Assembly: GCA_003161815.1 (NCBI GenBank)
Contig: PMNN01000079.1
Coordinates: forward strand, 1,869 to 6,951
Length of the DNA stretch: 5,083 bases
Direction: 5' to 3'
Source: Methanobacterium sp.
Lineage (GTDB): Archaea; Methanobacteriota; Methanobacteria; Methanobacteriales; Methanobacteriaceae
Shown here: piece by piece, positions 1 to 5,083 of the stretch
Layout of the letters: each line of letters begins with the position of its first letter
Numbering within the stretch: position 1 is the stretch's first letter
The notes under the pieces: generated by a model
Database searches by the model: none
Told to the model about the DNA's origin: nothing
The model's input: the letters and a program-made list of their open reading frames with translations, nothing else
Program-made: the position numbers and the translations under genes

Positions 1-2
1 TT

Positions 3-569
3 GAAGCAGCAGCAACAGCAGCAGAGGGTGAAAGATGCCTTCTAGCCTCAGCTAACCTGGATCTTGACTACAGAAGGGTGGCTAAAGCGGCTATTGATTA
101 CAATCATGCTGTACTATCCTGGGCCATTACAGATATTAACATGCAAAAAACTCTTAACAAGTACCTTATGAAAGAAGGATTAACACGAGAAGATATTGTT
201 ATGGATCCCACTACCTGTGCATTGGGTTATGGAATAGAATTTTCCATTGATGTTATAACCCGGACTAGATTGGCTGCATTAAAGGGTGATAAAGATTTAC
301 AGATGCCAATGTCCTCTGGTACAACTAATGCATGGGGCTCACGTGAAGCCTGGATGAAAAAAGATGAATGGGGAGCCACAGATTATAGGGGACCTATTTG
401 GGAGATTGTAACTGGATTAACCATGATGCTCTGTGGTGTGGACATATTTATGATGCTTCACCCATCATCTGTACAGCTTTTAAGTGAGATTGGATCCACA
501 TTTACCAAAGAATACCTTGAAACTGATGTACCTGACATTTCAAACTGGATAACAGAACTTGGGGTATAA
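3..569 (+). CDS. cdhD: ACDS complex delta subunit CdhD (corrinoid iron-sulfur protein small subunit), 5'-truncated
   Basis: The frame is open from base 3, so this is the last 188 residues of a longer protein. The GTG at 78 is internal, not the start. CdhD is a TIM-barrel protein that pairs with CdhE to form the corrinoid iron-sulfur part of acetyl-CoA decarbonylase/synthase, which moves methyl groups between tetrahydromethanopterin and the acetyl-CoA site. Recognition rests on the block DIVMDPTTCALGYGIEFSID (coded from about 195), the R-x-R-LAALKGDKDLQMPMSSGTT stretch, and the late GLTMMLCGVDIFMMLHPSS helix, all typical of the CdhD C-terminal half. The opening residues are Ala-rich (GCA codons) and lead into a segment ending NLDLDYRR. 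Family members are roughly twice this length, so about half the protein, including its N-terminal region, lies outside the window. The stop is a TAA, and cdhE follows after 15 nt, so the two are surely co-transcribed. The operon promoter is not visible. Confidence 0.95.
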   Translation, partial: EAAATAAEGERCLLASANLDLDYRRVAKAAIDYNHAVLSWAITDINMQKTLNKYLMKEGLTREDIVMDPTTCALGYGIEFSIDVITRTRLAALKGDKDLQMPMSSGTTNAWGSREAWMKKDEWGATDYRGPIWEIVTGLTMMLCGVDIFMMLHPSSVQLLSEIGSTFTKEYLETDVPDISNWITELGV

Positions 570-570
570 A

Positions 571-577
571 AGGAGGT
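571..577 (+). promoter_or_regulatory. Strong Shine-Dalgarno site fixing the TTG start of cdhE
   Basis: AGGAGGT lies 7 nt before the TTG at 585 and matches the methanogen 16S 3' end over seven bases. The next in-frame ATG, at 600, is 22 nt away and has no ribosome binding site of its own. This spacing is why the TTG is taken as the start. Confidence 0.85.
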
Positions 578-584
578 TAAAAAA

Positions 585-1964
585 TTGCAAGTCACGGCAA
601 TGGATATTTACAGACTACTTCCACAAACCAATTGTGAGATATGTAATGAAGCATCATGTATGGCATTCGCCACAAAACTCTCAGAAAAGGAGACACAACT
701 AGAATTATGCACAGAATTAGAATCAGAGCAATTAGAAAAACTTGAAAGCTTGCTCGCACCTGCCGTTAGGGAGATAACTTTTGGTACCGGTGATAAAACT
801 GCAACTCTAGGGGGAGACGAAGTACTTTATAGATATGAGTTAACTTACTATAATCAAACACCCTTAGTCATTGATGTAAGCGATAACATGGATGATGCAG
901 CTTTCCAGGCTAGAGTGAAATTGATCGAAGAAGCAGAATTTGAGCGAACAGGTGAAAAATTAAAATTAGATGCCATAGCACTCAGAAACGTATCTGGAAG
1001 TAATGAAAAATTTGCAGAAACCGCTGAAAAACTTAAGAAATCAAAATTACCCTTAGTGCTTTGTTCAATGGATCCTGAAGCAATGAAAGCTGCCTTGGAA
1101 GTGGTGGGTGATGAAAGACCTCTTATCTACGCTGCCACGGAAAATAACTTAGAAGATATGTCAAATCTAGCTCTTCAATATGAATGTCCCATCACCATAT
1201 TTGTGAACAATGATCTAGAAAAGATGAAAGAACTCTCCAGAATCCTACGTGCCAAAGGTATCAAGGATATAGTATTGGATCCCAGCACCTTCGTAGGTGA
1301 CGGAATTGGAGATACTATTGATAACTTCGTGATGATCAGAAGATTAGCGGTGGAGGAGAATGATGAAGACTTCAGATTCCCAATCTTAGGTGTACCTGCA
1401 GTCACCTGGCTTTACGAGAATGATGAAGTTCAGGGAGGAATAAAAGAAGCCACAATAGCAGCTACCCTTATGAATAAATACGCTGACATATTAATTGTGC
1501 ATGGAACTAACATCTGGGAATTAATACCCATGTTAACTTTAAGACAAAGTCTTTACACTGATCCACGTAAACCACAAGCTGTTGATCCGGGACTCTATGA
1601 ATTTGGAGAGCTTGATGAGAACTCACCCGTTATACTCACCACAAACTTCGCATTAACTTATTATACGGTGGAGGGCGATCTTAAATCAGACAAAGCTAAC
1701 TGTTACCTTTTAGTGTTGGATACTGAAGGGAGAGCTGTGGATGTTTCCGTAGCTGGTAACCAATTTAACGGTAAATCTGTAACTGACCTTATAAAAGAAT
1801 CAGGAATAGAGGAAAAGGTTAAAACTAGGACCCTCATAGTACCTGGACTTGGAGCACCAGTGAGTGGTGAAATCGAGGATGAAAGTGGATGGGAAGTTAT
1901 GGTAGGTCCAAGGGATTCATCGGCAGTCGCTGATTTTTTAATTAAATTGAAAAATAAGACGTGA
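585..1964 (+). CDS. cdhE: ACDS complex gamma subunit CdhE (corrinoid iron-sulfur protein large subunit)
   Basis: CdhE carries the corrinoid cofactor and one [4Fe-4S] cluster of the ACDS methyl-transfer component. Its cobalt accepts the methyl group from methyl-tetrahydromethanopterin and delivers it to the CdhC A-cluster; the cluster keeps cobalt reduced. The 459 residues show three parts. An N-terminal Fe-S domain has C17-x2-C20-x4-C25-x16-C42. A TIM-barrel region spans about 90-310 and includes DPSTFVGDGIGDTID at 232-246. A C-terminal corrinoid-binding domain has TTNFALTYYTVEG at 352-364, LVLDTEGRAV at 376-385 and PGLGAPVSGEIED at 420-432. The length is full for the family and no motif is missing. 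The start is TTG, chosen because AGGAGGT sits 7 nt upstream. It lies 15 nt after cdhD, and its stop runs into the next gene. Confidence is high on family, domain order and context. Confidence 0.97.
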   Translation: MQVTAMDIYRLLPQTNCEICNEASCMAFATKLSEKETQLELCTELESEQLEKLESLLAPAVREITFGTGDKTATLGGDEVLYRYELTYYNQTPLVIDVSDNMDDAAFQARVKLIEEAEFERTGEKLKLDAIALRNVSGSNEKFAETAEKLKKSKLPLVLCSMDPEAMKAALEVVGDERPLIYAATENNLEDMSNLALQYECPITIFVNNDLEKMKELSRILRAKGIKDIVLDPSTFVGDGIGDTIDNFVMIRRLAVEENDEDFRFPILGVPAVTWLYENDEVQGGIKEATIAATLMNKYADILIVHGTNIWELIPMLTLRQSLYTDPRKPQAVDPGLYEFGELDENSPVILTTNFALTYYTVEGDLKSDKANCYLLVLDTEGRAVDVSVAGNQFNGKSVTDLIKESGIEEKVKTRTLIVPGLGAPVSGEIEDESGWEVMVGPRDSSAVADFLIKLKNKT

Positions 1965-1969
1965 TATAC

Positions 1970-2437
1970 ATGAAAACTTTGATGGTAATAGATCCTAGAA
2001 TGTGCACTGAGTGTCGGGAATGTATTAATGCCTGTAAAAAAGAGCATGGAATTTCTAGGGCTAAAAAAACCAGCACACTCCCTATTTTTTGTCTTCAATG
2101 CCATCCTGATAAAGCTCCATGCGCCCGTATATGTCCTACTGGCGCTATAAGGGAAGATGATGGTACGTTAATTGTAGATGAAGATGCATGTATACTATGC
2201 AGATTATGTATGATAGCATGTCCGGTGGGAATGTTAGTGATGGATGATGATAAAAAATCCATGCAGAAGTGTACTTTATGCTTGGATTCTGATCGCATAA
2301 TACCTGCTTGTGTAGAGGCTTGTAAGGATAACGTGCTTAAAGTATTTTCAATTGAAGATCTTGAAGACCTTAAAAAGGATGTTACATTTGCAGATGTACT
2401 TGAAGAGGCTATGAAACTATATCAGGATAGGATTTAA
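1970..2437 (+). CDS. Four-cluster [4Fe-4S] ferredoxin-type electron-transfer protein downstream of cdhE
   Basis: This 155-residue soluble protein has sixteen cysteines in four groups: C12/15/18/22, C41/44/51/55, C74/77/80/84 and C101/104/114/118. That is the layout of the HycB/DmsB/CooF iron-sulfur family, electron-transfer subunits with four [4Fe-4S] clusters. I see no signal peptide or membrane segment, so it should be cytoplasmic. The last 30 or so residues are acidic and helical-looking. The GTG at 1961 overlaps the cdhE stop (GTGA) and is a possible start. I prefer ATG 1970, because GTGAT (1961-1965) then acts as the ribosome binding site four bases before it, while nothing resembling one precedes 1961. 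Co-transcription with cdhDE suggests it carries electrons to or from the ACDS/CO dehydrogenase complex or re-reduces the corrinoid protein. That role is inference from position and from CooF, the known partner of bacterial CO dehydrogenase. Confidence 0.9.
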   Translation: MKTLMVIDPRMCTECRECINACKKEHGISRAKKTSTLPIFCLQCHPDKAPCARICPTGAIREDDGTLIVDEDACILCRLCMIACPVGMLVMDDDKKSMQKCTLCLDSDRIIPACVEACKDNVLKVFSIEDLEDLKKDVTFADVLEEAMKLYQDRI

Positions 2438-2466
2438 AAATAATTTTCGTAAAAATTTGATTCAAG

Positions 2467-2473
2467 AAAAAAA
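2467..2473 (-). terminator. Oligo-T terminator after ogt
   Basis: Seven A on the + strand (T7 when read on the - strand) begin 13 nt past the ogt stop. With the T9 run in the opposite direction, the 48-nt gap makes a compact bidirectional terminator between convergent genes. Confidence 0.5.
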
Positions 2474-2478
2474 GAATA

Positions 2479-2487
2479 TTTTTTTTT
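2479..2487 (+). terminator. Oligo-T terminator after the cdh operon
   Basis: A run of nine T on the + strand begins 42 nt after the stop of the four-cluster ferredoxin gene. Archaeal RNA polymerase commonly terminates at such U-tracts without a hairpin, and I see no strong stem before it. The run overlaps the stop of the convergent ogt gene, which marks the boundary between the two units. Confidence 0.6.
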
Positions 2488-3061
2488 ATTTAATTATCCT
2501 ATCTCTAATTATTCTTACCCCTTCATTCTCTAATATTTCTTTTTTCATTTCACTACCACCACGATATTCACCAATTTTCATATTGGATTTAACAACCCTG
2601 TGACATGGAATAACTATTGGAAACGGGTTTTTTCCAAGTGCGGTTCCAACAGCTCTGTAAGCCCGAGTTCCAAGTTTCTCTGCAATATATTTATATGTTC
2701 TAACATCACCAGAGGGAATTTTTGCTGTTTGAATGAGCACTTCCCTCTCGAATGGAGTTTTAACGACTGATTTTATATTTTTTGATCCTGTAACCTTTAG
2801 ATCGAGAGATTCCAATTCGAAATTAATTTTTTCTCCTTTATAAATCCTTGAAATAGTTTTGGCTATCCCAATATACTCGTCGGATACTTCGCATTCTTGG
2901 TGTAGGCGTGAAATTTCAGCCACAGAATCACTCACTCCATCATGTGGAAGAGCAATTCCAACTATTCTATGAGTTAAACTAGAAATTCCAACTGAGAAAT
3001 ATAATCCATCAGTTTTGTAAGTGGATATTATAATTTTATCATGGATGCTTGTAGATTTCAT
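2486..3061 (-). CDS. ogt: Methylated-DNA--protein-cysteine methyltransferase (O6-alkylguanine-DNA alkyltransferase)
   Basis: This 191-residue enzyme repairs O6-alkylguanine by moving the alkyl group irreversibly onto its own cysteine. The C-terminal DNA-binding and active-site domain (about 103-185) is complete: IPCHRVV with nucleophile Cys153 and His154, Glu180 in ENEG completing the relay, the RAVG arginine finger Arg136, the Asn145 hinge in KNPFP, and Tyr123 in the helix-turn-helix. The spacings Cys-Glu 27, Arg-Cys 17 and Asn-Cys 8 equal those of human MGMT. The turn between Tyr123 and Arg136 is one residue shorter than in the human protein. Residues 1-100 are the less conserved N-terminal domain, slightly longer than in the shortest homologues. 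ATG 3061 is supported by GAGGAAG six bases upstream. The gene appears monocistronic, between the cdh operon, which it faces, and the lipid reductase operon, so its neighbours say nothing about its role. Paralogue naming (ogt or adaB) is not resolved. Confidence 0.95.
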   Translation of the reverse strand: MKSTSIHDKIIISTYKTDGLYFSVGISSLTHRIVGIALPHDGVSDSVAEISRLHQECEVSDEYIGIAKTISRIYKGEKINFELESLDLKVTGSKNIKSVVKTPFEREVLIQTAKIPSGDVRTYKYIAEKLGTRAYRAVGTALGKNPFPIVIPCHRVVKSNMKIGEYRGGSEMKKEILENEGVRIIRDRIIK

Positions 3062-3067
3062 TTCATT

Positions 3068-3074
3068 CTTCCTC
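3068..3074 (-). promoter_or_regulatory. Shine-Dalgarno site of ogt
   Basis: GAGGAAG, read on the - strand, lies six bases before the ATG at 3061. A second ATG at 3066 is out of frame and hits a stop after two codons, so the site supports 3061. Confidence 0.65.
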
Positions 3075-3171
3075 TAAAACTAATTTGATAATACAAAGAA
3101 AATTTTTATTTTTATTTTAAATTCTTTTTTGTAATTTAATAATTCATTATTGAAGCTATTAATTATCAAAT

Positions 3172-3261
3172 TTATATCATCTCGACTTCTCTAAATACTT
3201 CAGGTTTAATCAAAAACGAATATAATAATCTCTGTTTAAACGTCTTATCAGACAAATTCAT
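3172..3261 (-). CDS. Possible 29-residue small protein or gene remnant (uncertain)
   Basis: An ATG-started frame of 29 codons plus TAA lies in the gap upstream of ogt. An in-frame ATG four codons earlier (3273) would give 33 residues. The peptide begins MNLSDKTFKQRLLYSFLIKP and continues with alternating charged and hydrophobic residues ending in EVEMI, more protein-like than the lysine/isoleucine/asparagine runs expected from random AT-rich DNA. GGATGTG, a partial Shine-Dalgarno match, lies seven bases before the ATG, and the ferredoxin gene at 4698 uses a similar GGATGTAATC. The frame stays open 15 codons above the ATG, which would also fit the worn tail of a lost gene. I do not recognise a family and assign no function. 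Confidence 0.22.
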   Translation of the reverse strand: MNLSDKTFKQRLLYSFLIKPEVFREVEMI

Positions 3262-3332
3262 GCTTTCCCACATCCAATATGAGCGAATACATATAGTTTG
3301 TAATTTTAATTATAAGGAGTGGATTAATAATT

Positions 3333-3340
3333 AAAAAAAA
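3333..3340 (-). terminator. Oligo-T terminator after the geranylgeranyl reductase gene
   Basis: Eight A on the + strand (T8 on the - strand) begin six bases after the reductase TAA. The position and length fit intrinsic U-tract termination in archaea; there is no clear stem in front. Confidence 0.6.
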
Positions 3341-3346
3341 CAATTT

Positions 3347-4528
3347 TTATAGAATGTCTTTTAAAAGTTTTAAAAGGTTAGGATGTTTACCGAATAATTT
3401 GAGAGTATTTAATTTGGATAATTTTTTCAAATCATTATTTTCAAAGAATTCTGCTAGGGCATTCATATCACTATCACTGAGTTTATCAAAAATTAATCTA
3501 TATTTAAAAGATATTTTTAAGTTATCCTCAAATTCATATCTCCAAAGTTCATCATACTTCCTCAGAAACGTTGAAGAAACATCTTCCTCTTTTATAGCTT
3601 CCGCTGCAACCTCACCAGCTATCCTTGCACACAAAGCTGTTATATGAATCCCCCCTCCAGTTAAAGGATCAACTTGTCCCGCGGCATCCCCTACTACTAA
3701 AAAACCGTCAGAATAAGTTTTATCCATAGGGCCTGAAAGAGGAACTGCACCTATATTCAGTTCTACAGGTGTAGAATCATATTTTGAAGCGAATTTATTA
3801 AGATAATAGTAAGCGGTTTCAGTTGAGTTCCTCACTCCTACACCCACATTAGCGATGCCTTCACCTTTGGGGAATATCCACGAATATCCTCCAGGAGCTA
3901 TTGTTCTACCAAAATAAAATTCTAACAAGTGAGGATCAATATCTAAACCCACTAATTCATATTGAGCACAGGAACAGATATCATCTGGATTTATAATTCT
4001 GTTTAAACCAGCCATCTGAGCTACATTCGATTCCACACCATCTGCAGCTATAACCACATCAGACTTTATCTCCATGGTTTCACCTAAATGTTTAGCCACA
4101 ACCCCACAGACTTTACCTTCTTTTCTTATCAAGTCCTTTACAGTGGTTTTAACCATTACATCCGTTCCCACCTTGGCTGATTCAATGGCCAGATATTTAT
4201 CAAAAACCTTCCTATCTAAAACATAACCTTCTGAAATAGTTTTATTATTTAAAATATCACCGTCCGCCATTCCTTCTTCTACTTGGAAAGTTCTTCCGTC
4301 TGGTGCATGAACGTTAGCACCTCTTATCTCGGTGCAGATATATTTTTTAGAAGGTTTCATCTCTAAGGTTTCAAAAGTCGAGAAAGTTGTTCCTTCTGCA
4401 CACTGTACAGGACTTCCAATTTCCTGCCGTTTTTCAATCATCAAAACATCCAAATCATTTCGTGATGCAAATAGGGACGAAATTGATCCTCCAATCCGTC
4501 CCCCTACAACAATCACGTCATACTTCAT
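3347..4528 (-). CDS. Geranylgeranyl reductase family FAD protein (digeranylgeranylglycerophospholipid reductase)
   Basis: This 393-residue flavoprotein should reduce the double bonds of geranylgeranyl chains in archaeal ether lipids, giving saturated phytanyl membranes. Visible parts are an N-terminal Rossmann FAD loop (VVGGRIGGS, 7-15) with a dinucleotide-binding acidic residue region near IEKRQEIG (31-38), PVQCAEG (40-46), AADGVES (161-167), the substrate-side APGGYSWIFPKG (211-222), and the second FAD motif GDAAGQVDPLTGGGI (280-294). The C-terminal 60 residues are helical and lysine/leucine-rich. Length is normal for the family. The start at 4528 is fixed by GGAGGAGGATC directly upstream; a longer frame from 4564 would bury that site and overlap the ferredoxin further. 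The loop has Arg11 where GxGxxG usually has its second glycine. The gene overlaps the ferredoxin stop by four bases (ATGA), so the two should be translationally coupled. The exact lipid substrate is inferred from the family. Confidence 0.93.
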   Translation of the reverse strand: MKYDVIVVGGRIGGSISSLFASRNDLDVLMIEKRQEIGSPVQCAEGTTFSTFETLEMKPSKKYICTEIRGANVHAPDGRTFQVEEGMADGDILNNKTISEGYVLDRKVFDKYLAIESAKVGTDVMVKTTVKDLIRKEGKVCGVVAKHLGETMEIKSDVVIAADGVESNVAQMAGLNRIINPDDICSCAQYELVGLDIDPHLLEFYFGRTIAPGGYSWIFPKGEGIANVGVGVRNSTETAYYYLNKFASKYDSTPVELNIGAVPLSGPMDKTYSDGFLVVGDAAGQVDPLTGGGIHITALCARIAGEVAAEAIKEEDVSSTFLRKYDELWRYEFEDNLKISFKYRLIFDKLSDSDMNALAEFFENNDLKKLSKLNTLKLFGKHPNLLKLLKDIL

Positions 4529-4698
4529 TGATCCTCCTCCAAGATCAGGGCTCCAAGTGGGCACACCATCTCACATCTTCCACAATCATTACACCCCTCC
4601 TTAATAATTATTTCGATTTCAGTGAGTTCCAACAGTTTATTTGAACATACAGCAACGCAGGCACCGCAGTATCCACAACTCTCAACCAAATATTTCAT
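4525..4698 (-). CDS. Small 2x[4Fe-4S] ferredoxin paired with geranylgeranyl reductase
   Basis: A 57-residue protein with two [4Fe-4S] motifs: C8-x2-C11-x2-C14-x3-C18 and C36-x2-C39-x2-C42-x3-C46-P. The first group is followed by Ser rather than the usual Pro. It has the full length of a clostridial-type ferredoxin and no signal peptide or membrane segment, so it is cytoplasmic. Its TGA overlaps the ATG of the reductase gene (ATGA, 4525-4528). GGATGTAATC two bases before ATG 4698 resembles the end of the AGGAGGTGATC anti-16S consensus and supports the start. Archaeal geranylgeranyl reductases need a low-potential electron donor. In Methanosarcina acetivorans a ferredoxin encoded next to the reductase was shown to be required for full chain saturation, so the same role is likely here. 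It is short enough to fall below common ORF length limits. Confidence 0.9.
   Translation of the reverse strand: MKYLVESCGYCGACVAVCSNKLLELTEIEIIIKEGCNDCGRCEMVCPLGALILEEDQ
4530..4540 (-). promoter_or_regulatory. Shine-Dalgarno site deciding the geranylgeranyl reductase start
   Basis: GGAGGAGGATC, read on the - strand, ends one base before the ATG at 4528 and places its GGAGG cores 5-8 bases upstream. It lies inside the last codons of the ferredoxin gene, where it encodes Glu-Glu-Asp. It rules in 4528 over the upstream in-frame ATG at 4564. Confidence 0.8.
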
Positions 4699-4792
4699 TT
4701 GATTACATCCTTTATTTTTAATAGAATTATTTTAGAGATTAATATTAATTTTAATTTCAAAAATCGTTATATTAATATTGGTTAAAGATAAC

Positions 4793-4800
4793 TATATAAA
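4793..4800 (-). promoter_or_regulatory. Likely TATA box of the ferredoxin-reductase operon
   Basis: TTTATATA on the - strand is an exact match to the archaeal box A consensus and is preceded by CATAA, acceptable as a BRE. It predicts transcription starting near 4765-4770 and a leader of about 70 nt before ATG 4698. The surroundings are very AT-rich, so other boxes are possible. Confidence 0.5.
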
Positions 4801-5014
4801 TTATGATAATCTCTTTAAAGGCTATAAAGTCGATAATAAAGTAATTAATATACTTTTAATTCTATATAATCCTATGAATTCTTAAATAATCTTTTATATA
4901 TTGTTAATATTTAGTTTAAAATAAATCAAGATAGATTTATTTTTTTCTTTATAGTTTAATTGGTTCTATTATGCTTAGGAGAGTTATAAAGGATAAATGG
5001 GTTGAACCGTTAAG

Positions 5015-5022
5015 TTAATATA
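5015..5022 (+). promoter_or_regulatory. Likely TATA box of the tRNA gene
   Basis: TTAATATA lies 27-34 bases before the tRNA 5' end. Archaeal polymerase starts about 25 bases downstream of the box, which would be near 5043-5046, leaving a leader of only a few bases as is usual for methanogen tRNA genes. Confidence 0.5.
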
Positions 5023-5048
5023 GGACGTTAACCTAAGTTCGATGTAAT

Positions 5049-5083
5049 GCAGGGGTGCCCGAGCTGGCCAAAGGGGGTGGACT
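5049..5083 (+). tRNA. tRNA, probably tRNA-Leu, 3'-truncated by the window end
   Basis: The first 35 nt of a tRNA: acceptor strand GCAGGGG (5049-5055), T8 and G9, a D arm CCCGAG-CTGG-CCAAA-GGGG, the 5' anticodon stem GTGGA (5077-5081), then C32 and T33. The enlarged D loop with GAGCTGGCCAAAGG is typical of class II tRNAs and matches the archaeal tRNA-Leu pattern better than tRNA-Ser. The window stops just before position 34, so the anticodon, variable arm and T arm cannot be checked. Confidence 0.8.

Larger units (their letters stand above)
3062..3346. other. 285-nt AT-rich spacer between the reductase operon and ogt
   Basis: Both flanking genes read on the - strand, so this spacer should hold the end of the reductase transcript and the start of the ogt transcript. 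It contains the T8 run at 3333-3340, one possible 29-codon ORF (3172-3261), and A/T-only stretches around 3100-3150. A GATATAAAT box on the - strand near 3170-3178 could serve ogt, with a leader of roughly 80-90 nt. In such AT-rich DNA this is a weak call. I see no RNA gene, long repeat or stable hairpin. Confidence 0.5.
4699..5048. other. 350-nt AT-rich spacer between the ferredoxin and tRNA genes
   Basis: The genes on either side diverge, so this spacer should hold both promoters. It contains the TTTATATA box for the ferredoxin operon (4793-4800, - strand) and TTAATATA for the tRNA (5015-5022, + strand). It also holds two copies of ATTAATATT (4738-4746 and 4771-4779) and a T-rich run near 4938-4950. 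No ORF in it looks coding; the best, 15 codons from ATG 4971, has no ribosome binding site. I see no clear RNA gene before 5049. Confidence 0.5.

Noticed and set aside
5..26. GCA/ACA trinucleotide run resembling a microsatellite
   Set aside because: It lies in frame in cdhD and encodes an Ala-rich helix; it is short and interrupted, so it is ordinary coding sequence.
1175..2298. Minus-strand open frames opposite cdhE and the four-cluster ferredoxin
   Set aside because: They are shadows of well-supported genes, with Ser/Ile-rich compositions and no recognisable motifs or ribosome binding sites.
3138..3151. Inverted repeat AATAAT-tc-ATTATT upstream of ogt
   Set aside because: Six-base arms made only of A and T are expected by chance in this region, and no second copy marks it as an operator.
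4529..4564. Twelve-residue N-terminal extension of the reductase from ATG 4564
   Set aside because: These bases encode the ferredoxin C-terminus in another frame, and the strong Shine-Dalgarno site points to ATG 4528, where the FAD motif begins at the normal distance.
4332..4644. Plus-strand open frames opposite the reductase and ferredoxin
   Set aside because: They lie antisense to two clearly identified genes and show no domain features.
4738..4779. Two copies of ATTAATATT 33 nt apart near the ferredoxin operon start, a possible operator
   Set aside because: Nine-base A/T words recur by chance in this spacer, and similar words appear elsewhere in it. There is no GC-containing core to argue for a regulator.
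4793..4950. Possible small RNA on the + strand between a TATATAAA box and a T-rich run
   Set aside because: The box fits the - strand promoter better, the T run is interrupted, and no stable fold is apparent in between.
4971..5018. 15-codon ORF starting at ATG before the tRNA
   Set aside because: No ribosome binding site, very short, and it runs into the probable tRNA promoter.

Overview
The window reads as the chromosome of a methanogenic archaeon, most likely of the Methanobacteriales (Methanobacterium-like). The evidence is an archaeal-type acetyl-CoA decarbonylase/synthase (ACDS) gene pair, an archaeal lipid geranylgeranyl reductase with its own ferredoxin, strong AGGAGGT-type ribosome binding sites, AT-rich spacers with TTTATATA-type boxes, and oligo-T runs just after stop codons. 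The lineage is inferred from protein character; no marker gene is complete here.

Left part (1-2437, + strand): the distal end of an ACDS operon. It begins inside cdhD (delta subunit, cut off at its 5' end). cdhE (gamma subunit, with the [4Fe-4S]/corrinoid methyl carrier) follows 15 nt later and starts with TTG behind a perfect Shine-Dalgarno sequence. A 155-residue protein with four [4Fe-4S] motifs comes next and is essentially fused to the cdhE stop. CdhD and CdhE form the corrinoid iron-sulfur component that passes methyl groups between tetrahydromethanopterin and the acetyl-CoA-forming site. In a hydrogenotrophic methanogen this serves CO2 fixation into acetyl-CoA. The third gene is a plausible dedicated electron carrier for the complex.

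Middle (2438-3346): a short convergent terminator zone, then ogt (O6-alkylguanine-DNA alkyltransferase) on the - strand with all catalytic residues visible. Upstream of it is a 285-nt AT-rich gap containing one possible 29-codon ORF of uncertain status.

Right part (3347-4698, - strand): a two-gene operon. A 57-residue 2x[4Fe-4S] ferredoxin overlaps by 4 nt the start of a geranylgeranyl reductase, which saturates the isoprenoid chains of archaeal membrane lipids. The ferredoxin is short enough to be overlooked by ORF callers. A good TTTATATA box lies upstream at 4793-4800.

Right edge (4699-5083): about 350 nt of very AT-rich spacer with promoter signals, then the first 35 nt of a class II tRNA (probably tRNA-Leu) on the + strand. 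The window ends one base before its anticodon.

I see no mobile element, CRISPR array or clearly new system. The points most worth following up are the two ferredoxin-type genes paired with their enzymes, the atypical nucleotide-binding loop of the reductase, and the small ORF at 3172-3261.
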